A stretch of DNA of 64,000 nucleotides from Halobacteriales archaeon QS_8_69_26 (GCA_003023195.1 PXRX01000023.1:1-64000); one strand, 5' to 3'. Positions 50,878 to 61,228 are shown, numbered from the stretch's first letter. Translations and numbers: made by a program. The notes: generated by a model from the sequence alone, not told the origin.

Positions 50878-52557
50878 TCACCGGCGGCGACGGGCCGCAA
50901 GGACTGCCACCAGGACCAGGACCGCGACGACGGCGGCTCCGGTGCCGAAGCCAGGCCCGCCGCCGCCCCCGCCGTCGCCGGATCCGGGTTCGGCGCCCGG
51001 GTCGGTCGGCGTCGGTGACGGGACTGGCGTCCCGGTGGGCGTGACGCCGTCCGTCTCCGTCGCCGTCGCGGTCGGGGTCGGCGTCGCCGTCTCCGTCCTG
51101 GGCACCCTGACGTGCGTCGACTTCTGCAGAGGGATGCCCGCGCGCCGGTACGGGACGTCGACCGAGGCGTTCTCGGGGTGATCGAACGCCAGGGTCCCGT
51201 CGGTGTCCCGGTGGACCGTGACGGTGAGGTCGGTTCGCCCGGTACCGAGTCGCTCCTCCAGTTCCACCGCCACGTTCTCGTGGGCCCCTGGGTCGAGGTA
51301 CGCCGAGACGCCCAGGAACCGTCCTTCCTCGGTCGCGACTGCCACGAACCCGCCGTCCGGGAGTACCGCGGCGTCGACGGTGACGGTCCGTCCGTCGGGC
51401 GACCGCGACGGGGTGACGACCAGCGACGGCGGTGCGACCACTACGCCGGTCGCCCGGGCGCGTACGGCGGTGTCCTGGCGGACCGTGACCGTGAATTCCT
51501 GTCCCTGGGGGACGCCCGAGAAGTCGAACCGGGCACCGAAGGTCCCGTCCTCTCGGACCCGGACTTCGGCCGACCGCTGGAACGGCTGGCCACTGTCGTT
51601 GGTGATGGTGATCCGTATCCGGGTACCCTCGGGGAGGGTGGTCGTCCCGCCGACGAACGCCCGGGTGGTCTGCTGGACGCGGAGGGGTTCCTCCCCCCCA
51701 CCGATCCTGACCTCGCCGGGCGGGTAGGGTTTCACTTCGACGGTGAGGGTGTCGCTCACGTCGGTGTCCGGCACCCCGAACACCAGGGTGTAGTTGCCCA
51801 CGCCGACCCCGTCGAAGTCGGCGGTGAACTCCTGGACGGTCGTCCCCCCGTCGATGGTCACTTCCGCGGTCCCGTCGCCGTCGACGTCCTCGATGGTTCC
51901 GGTCCCCAGGACCCGACGGATCCGCGACGCGTCCAGGTCGGGGGACGAAACCACGTGCGCGTAGCCGTCGCGGTTGGACTCCAGAGTTAGACGGACCTCG
52001 GACCCGTCGCCGCCGTTGCGCACCGTCGCATTCGCCGGTACGATCCGGTACCTTTGGTGGACCAGCGTGAACCGCAGGGAGGTCCCTTCGTTGTCGGTGA
52101 GTACGTAGTCCCCGGGCGCGAGGACGTCGGTTTCCAGGAAGAGGGTCCCGTCCCCTTCGAGGGGGACGTCCGTGACGAAGGTCCCGCCGGGCCGTTCCAG
52201 GTCGACGTCGTCGCCGACGGCGAAGGCGTCGGTGAACAGGACCTGGCCGACGAAGTGAGCGCTCCCGTTCCGGACCACCGCGTCGGCACCGTCCGGCGGA
52301 TCTACGTTCCGATCGACGGACGGGGCCGGATCAGTGGAGGCGGCCGGATTCGGATGGTCGGTCGCGGCCGGATTCGGATGGTCGGTCGCGGCCGAGTTCG
52401 GGCGATCGGTCGCGGGCGGGTGCGGGGCCGTCGAGCCCACGGGGGCCGCCGCCGCGACGGCGGTGACCGCCACCGCGGCAACTACCAGTGCCACCGTGGC
52501 GGTTCCCCACCCGAACTCCGCGACGGTCATCGTTTCCATGCCCTCCAGAGTCGTCAT
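50878..52557 (-). CDS. PGF-CTERM surface protein with Ig-like repeats
   Basis: A 559-residue secreted protein. After an N-terminal hydrophobic signal (ATVALVVAAVAVTAVAAAAPVG), a Pro/Asn/Thr-rich linker has a 24-bp duplication (ATDHPNPA repeated). Beta-rich domains follow (~90-480; VRLTLESNRDGYAHVV, LTVEVKPYPPGEVRIGGGEEPLRVQQ, similar to BGTF-type S-layer accessory proteins). A Thr/Pro stalk (TATPTPTATATET) leads to the archaeosortase signal GGGPGFGTGAAVVAVLVLVAVLAARRRR. It should be lipid-anchored by ArtA and glycosylated on the stalk. It probably has a cell-envelope or adhesion role. Confidence 0.88.
   Translation of the reverse strand: MTTLEGMETMTVAEFGWGTATVALVVAAVAVTAVAAAAPVGSTAPHPPATDRPNSAATDHPNPAATDHPNPAASTDPAPSVDRNVDPPDGADAVVRNGSAHFVGQVLFTDAFAVGDDVDLERPGGTFVTDVPLEGDGTLFLETDVLAPGDYVLTDNEGTSLRFTLVHQRYRIVPANATVRNGGDGSEVRLTLESNRDGYAHVVSSPDLDASRIRRVLGTGTIEDVDGDGTAEVTIDGGTTVQEFTADFDGVGVGNYTLVFGVPDTDVSDTLTVEVKPYPPGEVRIGGGEEPLRVQQTTRAFVGGTTTLPEGTRIRITITNDSGQPFQRSAEVRVREDGTFGARFDFSGVPQGQEFTVTVRQDTAVRARATGVVVAPPSLVVTPSRSPDGRTVTVDAAVLPDGGFVAVATEEGRFLGVSAYLDPGAHENVAVELEERLGTGRTDLTVTVHRDTDGTLAFDHPENASVDVPYRRAGIPLQKSTHVRVPRTETATPTPTATATETDGVTPTGTPVPSPTPTDPGAEPGSGDGGGGGGPGFGTGAAVVAVLVLVAVLAARRRR
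52342..52413. repeat. 24-bp tandem repeat in surface-protein linker
   Basis: GGCCGGATTCGG starts at 52342 and 52366, and a diverged copy starts at 52390, 24 bp apart. They encode the Pro/Asn/Ala-rich repeat near the N-terminus of the PGF-CTERM protein. Confidence 0.8.
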
Positions 52558-52760
52558 ACCTGGTTCCCGGCCCCTCCGGCATGAATCTTGTCGTACCCAC
52601 CTCGGGCGCGTACGGGGTCGGTGATCCACCACCCGCGGTTCTCCCGGGGCGGTCGGTGGATCCGGGACCGGACGTATCGACCCGGTGTCGGCGTTCCGTC
52701 CGACGATCGGTGTGCGATCAGTGAGGCTTTTAGTGTCCGGCGCCCGTTCGGCCGGTTGCA

Positions 52761-53924
52761 GTGACAACACTGGTGCTGTGCGTCGACCGCTCGGACGACA
52801 TCGGTCACAAGACCGGGCTGTCGACGCCCGTCGTGGGGTGGGAGGCGGTCAGGTCCCTGGTGACCGACGTCGGCCTGGCCGACCCGGAGGACTCCAGCGT
52901 CAACTGTCTGCTGGAGTCCCTCCGGATCACCCGCGAACTCCGGGACGAAAACGAGGACGCCGAGGTCGCGGTCATCTCTGGCGGCGGCGAGGACTCGGTG
53001 ATCAGTGCCGACCGTGCGGTCGCCCGGCAGGTCGACGCCCTCGTCCAGGAGTACGACCCGGACTCGGCCGTGGTCGTCATCGACAGCGCCGAGGACGAGC
53101 GCCTGGTCCCCATCGTCGAGTCCCGCGTCCGCGTCGACTCGGTCGACCGGGTCGTGGTCAGGCAGGCACGGGACCTGAAGTCGACCTACTACCTGCTCAA
53201 GCAGTTCCTCGCCGACGAGGAACTCCGCCAGACCGTCCTGGTCCCCATCGGCGTGACCCTCGTCGTGTTCCCGGTGCTGTCAATCCTCACGGACATCGCC
53301 GTCGCCGCGGCGGCCATCACCACCGTCATCGGCGGCTTTCTCCTCTACAAGGGGCTGGGCGTCGAGGACTACCTCATCGAGGTCGCCACCGAGGTCCGGG
53401 ACGCCGTCTACTCCGGCCAGGTCTCCATCGTCACCTACGCCGTCGCCGGGGGACTGACGCTCATCGGCGTGTTCGCCGGCGGGTTCGAGGTCTCGGGACT
53501 GGAGGGGTCCGAGGGCGTCTGGCTCCCGGCGATGATATTCGCGTACAACGCCGTCCCGTGGCTCGCGCTGGCCGCGATGACCGCCTCGCTGGGACGGTTG
53601 CTCGACGAGGCGATCCGTGACGGGCGGCTCTCGACGCCGTACCTCAACCTCCCGTTCTTCGCCGTCGCCATGGGGCTGGTCGTCCGGGGCTTCTCGGCGT
53701 ACTTCCTCCAGTTACAGCTTCCGGACGAGTTCCCGCCGCCGTCGGTGCCGCCCCTCGAACTCGGCATCCTCTCGGTCGACGGGTTCGCGCTCACCGCCGG
53801 CCAGCGGCTGGCGACGTTCGGAGTCGCAGCGGTGCTCGTCGCCCTGTTCGGCGTGCGGGTCGCCTCCTACCTCTCGGGGACGAGCATCGAGGAGGGCGAG
53901 TTTCCCGAGGGCGAGGAATCGTAG
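52761..53924 (+). CDS. DUF373 family membrane protein
   Basis: A 387-residue protein starting at GTG. The cytosolic part (~1-145; LVLCVDRSDDIGHKTGLSTPVVGWEAVR, VAVISGGG, DSAVVVIDSAEDE) is a Rossmann-like DUF373 domain, and about six helices follow (~150-370). The family is archaea-specific with no known function; the acidic VDRSDD motif suggests nucleotide or metal binding. Confidence 0.9.
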   Translation: MTTLVLCVDRSDDIGHKTGLSTPVVGWEAVRSLVTDVGLADPEDSSVNCLLESLRITRELRDENEDAEVAVISGGGEDSVISADRAVARQVDALVQEYDPDSAVVVIDSAEDERLVPIVESRVRVDSVDRVVVRQARDLKSTYYLLKQFLADEELRQTVLVPIGVTLVVFPVLSILTDIAVAAAAITTVIGGFLLYKGLGVEDYLIEVATEVRDAVYSGQVSIVTYAVAGGLTLIGVFAGGFEVSGLEGSEGVWLPAMIFAYNAVPWLALAAMTASLGRLLDEAIRDGRLSTPYLNLPFFAVAMGLVVRGFSAYFLQLQLPDEFPPPSVPPLELGILSVDGFALTAGQRLATFGVAAVLVALFGVRVASYLSGTSIEEGEFPEGEES

Positions 53925-53993
53925 TCCCCGCGATCCCAGGGGGTCCGACTGTTCCGAAACCGGTTCGATCCACGATCCGTCCCCGACGGCCGG

Positions 53994-54785
53994 TTACACG
54001 CTCACGCCCAGGTGCCGGTCGAGGACCTCGCCGTCCTCCTCCAGTCGTTCCGCGGGACCGGAGTAGACGATCCGACCCCGGTCGAGGACGAAGACGTGGT
54101 CGGCCAGGTCGAGGGCGACGGCGACGTTCTGCTCGACGAGCAACACCGAGATGCCCTCGTCGTTGACCTCGCGGATCACGTCCTCGACGCTCTCGACGAT
54201 GAGCGGGGCCAGGCCCTCGGTGGGTTCGTCGAGCAACAGCAGGTCGGCACCGGCGACCAGTGCGCGGGCGATGGCGAGCATCTGTTGCTCCCCGCCCGAG
54301 AGGTTCGCACCGCGGTTGTTCCGGCGTTCCCGGAGGTTGCCGAACGTCTCCAGCACCTCCTCGACCTCCCGCCGGTGGGCGGTTTCGCTCCCGCCCAACT
54401 GTCCCATCCGGAGGTTCTCCTCGACGGTCAGTCCCGGGAATATCCGACGCTCCTCGGGGACGAGTCCGATCCCTCGCTTCGCGGTCGCGACGGAGTCCTC
54501 GCCGATGATCGACTCGCCCCGGAACCGGATGGATCCCGACCGCGCCGGGATCGCGCCGGTGATCGCACGGAGGGTGGTGGTCTTGCCGACGCCGTTGCGC
54601 CCGACCAGGGCCGCCACCTCGCCGTCGAGGACGTCGAAGCTCACGCCCCGGAGCACCTCGGTCTCGCCGTAGCCGGCCCGCAACTCCTCGACCGAGAGGA
54701 TCCGGTCGCCGGAGCGGTCCGACGTGTCGCTATCCCCGGGTCCGCCTTCGCCCTGGGCCGGATCCGCGGCGTCCTCCCCGCTCAC
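53994..54785 (-). CDS. livF: Liv-type ABC ATPase LivF
   Basis: A 263-residue ATPase. Walker A is VGRNGVGKTT (~61-70), the signature NLSGGEQQMLAIARAL and Walker B DLLLLDEPTEGLAPLIVESV, with switch LLVEQN. GLVPEERRIFPGLTVEENL is the LivF-specific Q-loop region. It begins at GTG overlapping the stop of LivG by 4 nt, so it is the last gene of the operon with tight coupling. Confidence 0.93.
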   Translation of the reverse strand: MSGEDAADPAQGEGGPGDSDTSDRSGDRILSVEELRAGYGETEVLRGVSFDVLDGEVAALVGRNGVGKTTTLRAITGAIPARSGSIRFRGESIIGEDSVATAKRGIGLVPEERRIFPGLTVEENLRMGQLGGSETAHRREVEEVLETFGNLRERRNNRGANLSGGEQQMLAIARALVAGADLLLLDEPTEGLAPLIVESVEDVIREVNDEGISVLLVEQNVAVALDLADHVFVLDRGRIVYSGPAERLEEDGEVLDRHLGVSV

Positions 54786-55651
54786 GGTCCCGCACCTCCC
54801 AGGTAGGCGCGCTGGACCTCCTCGTCGTCGGCCACCTCGCCGGGGGTGCCGGTCGTCAGGACCCGCCCGCCGTGGAGTACGGTCACCCGGTCGGAGACGT
54901 TCATCACGAGGTCGATGTCGTGTTCTATCAGCACTATCGTCCGGTCCGCGAGCACCTCGTCTATCAGGGACATCGTCTCTCTGGTTTCGTCGACGCCCAT
55001 GCCGGCGGTCGGTTCGTCGAGCAACACCACCTGGGGGTCGGTGGCCAGCACCAGCCCGATCTCCAGTCGCCGCCGGTCGCCGTAGGCGAGGGCGGCCGCC
55101 CGGACGTCGGCGCTGTCGGCCAGGCCGATCCGGTCCAGCACCCGCTCCGTGTCGGCGGTGACGGGGTCGGAGCGCTCCTTCGACCGGAACAGTCTGTCCA
55201 GGACGGAGAGTTCTTCCCGGTGGACCGCCTGGGCCGCCAGGCGGACGTTCTCCCGGACCGTCAGTCCGCCGAAGACGTTGGTGATCTGGAACGACCGACC
55301 CAGCCCGCGGCGGACCCGGACGTGCGGCGGCAGGTCGGTGATGTCCTCGCCGTCGAAGGTGACCGTCCCGCTCGTCGGCGAGAGCGCACCCGTGATCAGG
55401 TCGAACAGGGTGGTCTTGCCCGCCCCGTTCGGGCCGATGACCGAGCGGAACTCCCCGCGTTCGACCGTCAGGTCCACCGAGTCGACCGCGACCAGTTCGC
55501 CGAAGCGCTTGGTGAGGCCGGTCGTCTCTAGGACGGCATCGGTCGACGTCTCGCGGCCTGCGGTCTCCGCTCCGTCGGTGGTTCCAGCGTCGTCGGTCGG
55601 GTCCCCGGGACTCGCCTGCTCCGCGTTCTGGTCTGTGACGTCGCCGGCCAT
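54782..55651 (-). CDS. livG: Liv-type ABC ATPase LivG
   Basis: A 289-residue ATPase with an acidic N-terminal extension (~35 residues). Walker A is [10 protein letters not shown], the Q-loop [19 protein letters not shown], and Walker [21 protein letters not shown] with switch LIEHD. The usual LSGG signature is [16 protein letters not shown], as in many LivG proteins. It shares 1 nt with the end of the permease gene. Confidence 0.93.
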   Translation of the reverse strand: MAGDVTDQNAEQASPGDPTDDAGTTDGAETAGRETSTDAVLETTGLTKRFGELVAVDSVDLTVERGEFRSVIGPNGAGKTTLFDLITGALSPTSGTVTFDGEDITDLPPHVRVRRGLGRSFQITNVFGGLTVRENVRLAAQAVHREELSVLDRLFRSKERSDPVTADTERVLDRIGLADSADVRAAALAYGDRRRLEIGLVLATDPQVVLLDEPTAGMGVDETRETMSLIDEVLADRTIVLIEHDIDLVMNVSDRVTVLHGGRVLTTGTPGEVADDEEVQRAYLGGAGP

Positions 55652-57813
55652 CAGTCGTCCACCTCCCGGTCTGCGTCCGCCTCCGGGGCGGGGCCGGGGT
55701 CGGCGCCGGTTTCCCCGCCGCCACCGCCCAGGTCGAGGTCGAGGTGGCGGTCGAGGAGGGCCGGCAGCGACACCAGCCCCCTGGGGACGAAGATGACGAA
55801 GAACACGAACAGGAGGCCGAGGATGGCCTGCCACTGGTCGGTGTACTCCACGAGCAACTCCTCGGCACCGACGAACAGCCCCGCACCCAGCATCGGCCCG
55901 TAGAGGGTCCCCATCCCGCCGAGGATGGTCGCCACGATGACCTCGCCCGAGACGATCCAGTGCAGGTCCGAGGGACCGACGCTGAGAACGATCCCGGTGG
56001 TGATCGGCAGGAGGCCGCCCGCGAGTCCGGCGAGGGCGCCGCTGACGACGAACGCCCGGCGCTTGTATGCGGTGGTGTCGTAGCCGAGGAACTTCGCCCG
56101 CTGTTCGGACTCGCGGATGGCCTGGAGGACGCTCCCGAACGGCGCGTTCATCATGCGACGGGCGAGCAGGTACGACCCGGCGACGGTGACCAGCACGAAG
56201 TAGTACGACAGGTGGACTTCGCCGCCGATCACCAGCACCGGTCCGATCGTCAGTTCCTCTACCAGGACCACGTCGCCGACCTCGCCGATCCCCTGGCCGA
56301 AGATTCCGTAGTCCAGGTTGTCGGCGGTGCTGAGTCCGTCCGTGGAGCCGGCCCACTGTAGCTTGAGGACGGCGTTGCGGACGAGTTCCGCGAACGCGAG
56401 GGTGATCATCGCGAAGTAGACGCCGGCCACCCGTATCGAGAGGTAGCCGACGACCCACGCCAGTACCGCGGCGACCCCGACGCCGGTGGCGAGCGCGAGG
56501 AACACCGAGTCGGAGTAGCCGAGGACCGACAGCAGCGCCGCGACCGGCGTGTCCGCGAACAGCCCCGCGACCTTCCCCTGGGCGACCAGCACCGAGGTGT
56601 AGGCGCCGACCCCGAAGAAGAGGACGTGCCCCAGCGAGACGAGGCCGGCATACCCGAGCACGAAGTCCAGGCTGAGCGCGAACAGGGCCCAGATCATCAT
56701 CGTCACGAGGAGGCTGTCGACGACGTACGTCGAGTAGCGCACGCCGACACCCAGCGGGACCAGTGCCAGCAGTGCCACCAGCCCGATCCCGAGTCGCTTG
56801 CGCCAGGTCGGGCCGAGGACGCCCTCGCCGCTGCCGGTGAGCAGTTCCCCCTCCTCGCCGGAGGACTGCCACTCGGGGTTGCCGAACAGCCCCTGGGGCC
56901 GGGCCAGCAGCACGATTATCATCAGGATGAACACGACGACGCCGCTGAGTTCCTCGCTCGGGACGTACTCCCCGAGGACGGGGGGACTCGTGAGCATCGT
57001 CTGGATCAGTCCGACGCCGAGGCCGCCGACGACGGCACCCCGGAAGCTCCCGAGGCCCCCGAGGACGACGATGACGAACGCGGGGATGATGACCGAGTCG
57101 CCCATCGCGGGGAAGACCCCTTGCCGGCCGGCGAGGACGATGCCCGCCACGGCCGCCAGGGCGGAGCCGAACGCGAACACCAGCGTGTAGTAGCGGTCGA
57201 TGTCGATCCCCAGGTGGCGGACCATCCCGCGGTCCTGGGCACCGGCACGGACGATCAGTCCGACCTTGGTGTTGTTCAGCGCCCACCAGGTTCCCAGCGC
57301 GACGACCGTCCCGGCGGCGATGACGAAGACGCTGTACGTCGCCACCGTGATCCCTGCCCCGAGCGCGACCTGTCCCTCCAGCATCGGCGGCAGCGACACC
57401 GAGGACCGACTGGTGCCACGGAACAGCAGGAAGTACGGGGGACAGCACCGCGTCTCGATGACGTCCTTGAACACGAGGACCAGCCCGAATGTCAACAGGA
57501 TGTGATAGAGCGGGTTGCGCCCGTACAGCGGTCGGATCGTCAGCCGCTCGATGCCGCCGCCGACGACCGCAACCGCGAGGGGCGCCAGCAACAGCGATAT
57601 CCAGAAGGCGTGGAACGGCAGCCCCTCCAGTAGCTGGACGCCCGCGACCGCCAGCGCAAAGTACGCCCCCAGGGCGAACAGCTCCCCGTGGGCGAAGTTG
57701 ATGACGTCCATCACACCGAAGATGATGGACAGGCCGGCGGCCAGCAGGACGTAGACGATGCCGATCGTGAGGCCGTTGATGAGTTGGTCGATTACGGCCG
57801 TGAACGCACTCAT
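55651..57813 (-). CDS. Fused LivH-LivM permease
   Basis: A 720-residue membrane protein that joins both permeases of the Liv system. Residues ~1-315 are LivH-like ([59 protein letters not shown]), and ~335-690 are LivM-like ([62 protein letters not shown]). The acidic C-terminal tail is extra. In most organisms these are separate subunits of a heterodimer. The fusion forces 1:1 stoichiometry. Confidence 0.93.
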   Translation of the reverse strand: MSAFTAVIDQLINGLTIGIVYVLLAAGLSIIFGVMDVINFAHGELFALGAYFALAVAGVQLLEGLPFHAFWISLLLAPLAVAVVGGGIERLTIRPLYGRNPLYHILLTFGLVLVFKDVIETRCCPPYFLLFRGTSRSSVSLPPMLEGQVALGAGITVATYSVFVIAAGTVVALGTWWALNNTKVGLIVRAGAQDRGMVRHLGIDIDRYYTLVFAFGSALAAVAGIVLAGRQGVFPAMGDSVIIPAFVIVVLGGLGSFRGAVVGGLGVGLIQTMLTSPPVLGEYVPSEELSGVVVFILMIIVLLARPQGLFGNPEWQSSGEEGELLTGSGEGVLGPTWRKRLGIGLVALLALVPLGVGVRYSTYVVDSLLVTMMIWALFALSLDFVLGYAGLVSLGHVLFFGVGAYTSVLVAQGKVAGLFADTPVAALLSVLGYSDSVFLALATGVGVAAVLAWVVGYLSIRVAGVYFAMITLAFAELVRNAVLKLQWAGSTDGLSTADNLDYGIFGQGIGEVGDVVLVEELTIGPVLVIGGEVHLSYYFVLVTVAGSYLLARRMMNAPFGSVLQAIRESEQRAKFLGYDTTAYKRRAFVVSGALAGLAGGLLPITTGIVLSVGPSDLHWIVSGEVIVATILGGMGTLYGPMLGAGLFVGAEELLVEYTDQWQAILGLLFVFFVIFVPRGLVSLPALLDRHLDLDLGGGGGETGADPGPAPEADADREVDD

Positions 57814-57826
57814 CTCCCCGACCCGC

Positions 57827-59209
57827 CTACGAGCCCATGTCGCAGCCGGTTTCCCCGCAGGGCGGGATGACGTCAGCGCCCTCGCGCTTGGTGATCAGGT
57901 TGACGGCTGGCGTCTCGCCCTCGTCGGGTTCGACGTTCTGTCCGATCCAGATGGGGTTGGTCGCCTGGTGGTCACAGGCCCGGAAGTTGTTCGGGTCGAA
58001 CAGCGAGGGCACCTCCAGGTCGGGGAGGACGTCCTTGACCTCGGTCGGGTCGTTCGTCCCGGCCTCCTGGATGCCGTGGGCGGTCATCCGGATGGAGTCG
58101 AAGGCCACACGGGCGAAGTTGTCGGGGTTACCGTCGTACTCGTCGCGGAACCGGGAGACGAACTCCTGGTTGTCCCCGGTCTCTATCTGGTAGACGTAGC
58201 GGGTGCCGCCGTAGACGCCGTAGCCGGTCTCGCCGACCCCCGCGCGGATGGACTGGAAGGTTCCGGCGGTCGTCATGATGTCCATCTGGTCCTTGAGGCC
58301 CGCGCTGTGGGCCTGGCGGATGAAGTTCACGAGGTCGCCGCCGGTCGAACCGACGACCACCACGTCGGCATCGGTGTTGCTTATCTCGCTGATGTAGGGG
58401 TCGAAGTTGGTCTCCCCCAGGTCGGCCCTCGTGACCCCGACCTCGTTGAATCCCTCCGGCTCCAGGAGCTTCCGCCACTCGCTGAGCACCGACCGCCCGT
58501 AGGCGTAGTCCGCGATGTGGAAGTGGATGTTCTCCCCGAGGTTCTCCATCGTCCAGATGGCCGACCCCCGGGCGTTCTGGGCGGTGTTCGTCTCCGCGCG
58601 GAACACGTACTCGTTGCACTGGCTTCCCGTGATGGGGATGGCCGCCCCGCCGGGGTTGTAGATGACCTCCTGGTCCAGCGCGATGGTGTTCAGGCCCAGT
58701 GCGACCGAACTGGAGATCGCACCCATCAGGAAGTCGGCGTCGTCCTGCTGGATGGCGCGCGTCGCGGCCTGCTGGCCGGCCTCCGTCTCGGCGCGCGTGT
58801 CCCCGTACGTGGCCTCTATCTCGAAGTCGAACTCGTCGCTCTCGTTGACCCAGTTCACCGCCAGCCGCGCGCCCTGTCGCTGTTGCTCCGCCAGGGCCGC
58901 GTACGGCCCCGTCATCGGGTTCAGGACCCCGTAGTTCACCGTTCCGATGCTCGGTTCGGGCGTTCCCTGGGTGGTTCCCCCCGTGTCGCCGCTGTCACCG
59001 CCGTCGCCGCTGTCGCCGCTGTCACCGCCGTCGCCGCTGTCACCGCCGTCGCCGCTGTCACCGCCGTCGCCGTCGCCACCGTCGGCCGTCGTACAACCGG
59101 CCAGTGTCCCGAGGCCGACCGTCCCTGCGGCGCCGAGTGCCTTGAGGACCGCCCGCCTGTTCGATCGGTCGGTGGCCGATGCGTCGTCGGTGCGCTCTCT
59201 GCGGACCAT
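57827..59209 (-). CDS. Liv-type substrate-binding lipoprotein
   Basis: A 460-residue binding protein. The Tat/lipobox start is SNRRAVLKALGAAGTVGLGTLAGC, followed by a Gly-Asp-Ser repeat linker (~28-65), then an HAAT-type periplasmic fold (INYGVLNPMTGPYAALAEQQRQGARLAVNWVNESDEFDFEIEATYGDT; SNTDADVVVVGSTGGD; Cys near the end). Close neighbours are the permease-ATPases and, divergent, a CoA ligase of the phenylacetate type. The ligand may be an aromatic or other carboxylic acid and not necessarily an amino acid. Confidence 0.93.
   Translation of the reverse strand: MVRRERTDDASATDRSNRRAVLKALGAAGTVGLGTLAGCTTADGGDGDGGDSGDGGDSGDGGDSGDSGDGGDSGDTGGTTQGTPEPSIGTVNYGVLNPMTGPYAALAEQQRQGARLAVNWVNESDEFDFEIEATYGDTRAETEAGQQAATRAIQQDDADFLMGAISSSVALGLNTIALDQEVIYNPGGAAIPITGSQCNEYVFRAETNTAQNARGSAIWTMENLGENIHFHIADYAYGRSVLSEWRKLLEPEGFNEVGVTRADLGETNFDPYISEISNTDADVVVVGSTGGDLVNFIRQAHSAGLKDQMDIMTTAGTFQSIRAGVGETGYGVYGGTRYVYQIETGDNQEFVSRFRDEYDGNPDNFARVAFDSIRMTAHGIQEAGTNDPTEVKDVLPDLEVPSLFDPNNFRACDHQATNPIWIGQNVEPDEGETPAVNLITKREGADVIPPCGETGCDMGS
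58981..59085. repeat. Short tandem repeat in binding-protein linker
   Basis: An array of 9-18-bp units (GTCACCGCCGTCGCCGCT type) encodes the GGDSGDGGDSGD linker after the lipobox. Such arrays can change length by slippage without breaking the frame because units are multiples of 3. Confidence 0.85.
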
Positions 59210-59639
59210 GGAGGCCCAACGGGCGCGACCGTGATAAAGATTGTATACCATAACCCCCGACCGACGGTTGATTTACGGGCGATGGGCGGTTCAAAATTCA
59301 TTGGGTGCCGGCGGACACCCCGGTCACCCCGACCGTTCCCGATCGGTGCGACGACTGCCCCTTCCGATAGTTTCGTATACACGTTCTCGCCGTCCGCACC
59401 CCGGACCGCCCGCCGGGCGGACGACTTCGACGGCACGATCTCCCCGAGAGCGTTTACAGTAATATTACTGTAACTTGTCCAGGTGACCTGACGGAACCGC
59501 CGTGTCCAGTGGCTGGAGGGCGGTCACCGCGTCCCGGAACCTCCGGTACCGGACCAACTGGGGGCCGTTGGCCCTCCAAATCCGCGGGCAGGGGTGGCCG
59601 GCGGGTGGACTTATTGTCCGGCGGCGGCAACCCCGCGTC
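59210..59639. other. Divergent regulatory region between Liv operon and CoA ligase
   Basis: This 430-bp gap contains AT-rich DNA with TATA-like elements for the leftward transcript near 59235-59255 (ATAAAGATTGTATACC) and one perfect copy of the palindrome at 59454-59473. The position is ideal for shared control of the transporter and the ligase. No gene is seen. Confidence 0.6.
59454..59473. promoter_or_regulatory. Perfect palindrome with TACAGTA-ATAT-TACTGTA core
   Basis: A 20-bp perfect inverted repeat (TTACAGTAAT/ATTACTGTAA). It lies in the divergent gap between the Liv operon and the PaaK-like gene and could be an operator for both. It is a copy of the element repeated across the window. 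Confidence 0.75.
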
Positions 59640-60929
59640 ATGCGCTACCATGAGCTAGAGACGGCTCCGCGGTCCGAGATCCGGGCCCTCCAGGACCGGA
59701 GGGTCCGCGAGGCCGTCGCCCGGGCCCACGACGTGGCGTTCTACCGCCGACGGCTCGACGACGCCGGGGTGTCGCCGGGCGACGTCGAGTCCGTGGACGA
59801 CCTCCGGAGTCTGCCGTTCACGACCAAGGAGGACTTCCGGGCGGAGTACCCCGACGGCCTGTTCGCCGCCCCCCGCGACGAACTCCGGCGGATCCACGCC
59901 TCCTCCGGCACCACGGGCAAGCCGAAGGTCGTCGGGTACACGGCCGCGGACCTGGACCGGTGGGTTGACCTCGCGGCCCGGTCGCTCTACGCCGCCGGGG
60001 TCCGGCCCGGCGAACGGGTCCAGAACGCCGCCGGCTACGGCCTGTTCACCGGCGGCCTCGGCTGGCACTACGGGGTCGAACGGCTGGGTGCGGGCGTGGT
60101 CCCTGCCGGCGCGGGCAACACCCGGCGACAGATCGAACTGATCGCGGACCTGGACGCCGACGCCCTGGTGACCCTCCCCTCCTACGCGCTGTACCTCGCG
60201 GAGCAGGCCCGCGAGGCCGGGCGCAACCCCGCCGACCTCGGCCTCGGGTCGATACTGGTCGGCGCGGAACCCTCCACCCGCGAGACGCGGGCGACCATCG
60301 GCCGCGAGTACGACGCCACCGTGACCGAGAACTACGGGCTCTCCGAACTGCTGGGACCGGGGATGGCGACCGAGTGTGCGACCGCCCGCGACGGCATGCA
60401 CCTCTGGGAAGACCACTTCTACCCCGAGGTGATCGACCCCGAGACGGGCGAGGTTCTCGGGGAGGGCGAACGGGGCGAACTCGTCCTGACCGCGCTCACG
60501 CGGGAGGCCCTGCCGCTACTCCGCTACCGGACCGGCGACGTCACCGCCATCACCTACGACCCCTGCGAGTGCGGGCGGACCCACGCCCGCCTGGACGGCA
60601 TCACCGGCCGGACCGACGACCTGCTGATCGTCCGTGGGGTCAACGTCTACCCGACCGAGGTGGAGAGCGTCCTGGGGGAGTTCGGCGACCTCGCGCCGCA
60701 CTACCGGATCGACCTCCACCGCCGGGCGGGCGGCCTCGACGAGATGGAGGTCACCGTCGAGCGCGGCCCCGACGCTGACCTGGGCGACACCGCCGACCTG
60801 GAGGAGCGGTTGACCGCACGCCTGACCGAGGTGCTGGGACTGACCCCCGACGAGGTGACCGTCGTCGCCCACCGGGCGCTGGACCGCACCGAGGGGAAGG
60901 CGAAACGGGTGTACGATCACCGGGACTGA
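59640..60929 (+). CDS. Phenylacetate-CoA ligase-like (PaaK) enzyme
   Basis: A 429-residue adenylate-forming enzyme. The P-loop is ASSGTTGKPKVVGYT (~85-99), TENYGLSELLGPG is the A3/A5 region, LTREALPLLRYRTGD and LDGITGRTDDLLIVRGVNVYPTEVE (~320-345) close the N-terminal domain, and the C-terminal lid has TEGKAKRV with the catalytic Lys near the end. It activates an aryl or acyl acid to its CoA thioester. The divergent Liv transporter suggests uptake of the same acid. The exact substrate is not set by sequence. Confidence 0.92.
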   Translation: MRYHELETAPRSEIRALQDRRVREAVARAHDVAFYRRRLDDAGVSPGDVESVDDLRSLPFTTKEDFRAEYPDGLFAAPRDELRRIHASSGTTGKPKVVGYTAADLDRWVDLAARSLYAAGVRPGERVQNAAGYGLFTGGLGWHYGVERLGAGVVPAGAGNTRRQIELIADLDADALVTLPSYALYLAEQAREAGRNPADLGLGSILVGAEPSTRETRATIGREYDATVTENYGLSELLGPGMATECATARDGMHLWEDHFYPEVIDPETGEVLGEGERGELVLTALTREALPLLRYRTGDVTAITYDPCECGRTHARLDGITGRTDDLLIVRGVNVYPTEVESVLGEFGDLAPHYRIDLHRRAGGLDEMEVTVERGPDADLGDTADLEERLTARLTEVLGLTPDEVTVVAHRALDRTEGKAKRVYDHRD

Positions 60930-61228
60930 GACGGACGTTCTCGCTGATTCCGCGGTCTCGGGTCGGGGTCGCCACCAGTTAGAACCTCGTTCGAGGGTGA
61001 CGAAGCGGGAGACGGCCGAGTATCTATCGAACGTTTCCCCTCCCCTGGACCAGTCGAACGCCCCTCCGGCGGTGGCCCCGGTACGTCAGCGCCTCCGCGG
61101 CGGCGAACCGGCACGAAGACACGGTCCGTATGGCCCGGTCGAACCAGGCCCGTAACCAGGTGGCCGTGGTGAGCCGGCCGCTTCGGACTGGACGACCCGG
61201 GACGAACTCGTTCGGGAGCGGTACTGCG
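60930..61228. other. Gap without convincing gene
   Basis: About 299 bp between convergent genes. A 76-codon minus-strand frame (61024-61254) exists but overlaps the lipoprotein and has no protein-like features. Nothing recurrent or palindromic of note is seen. Confidence 0.5.
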
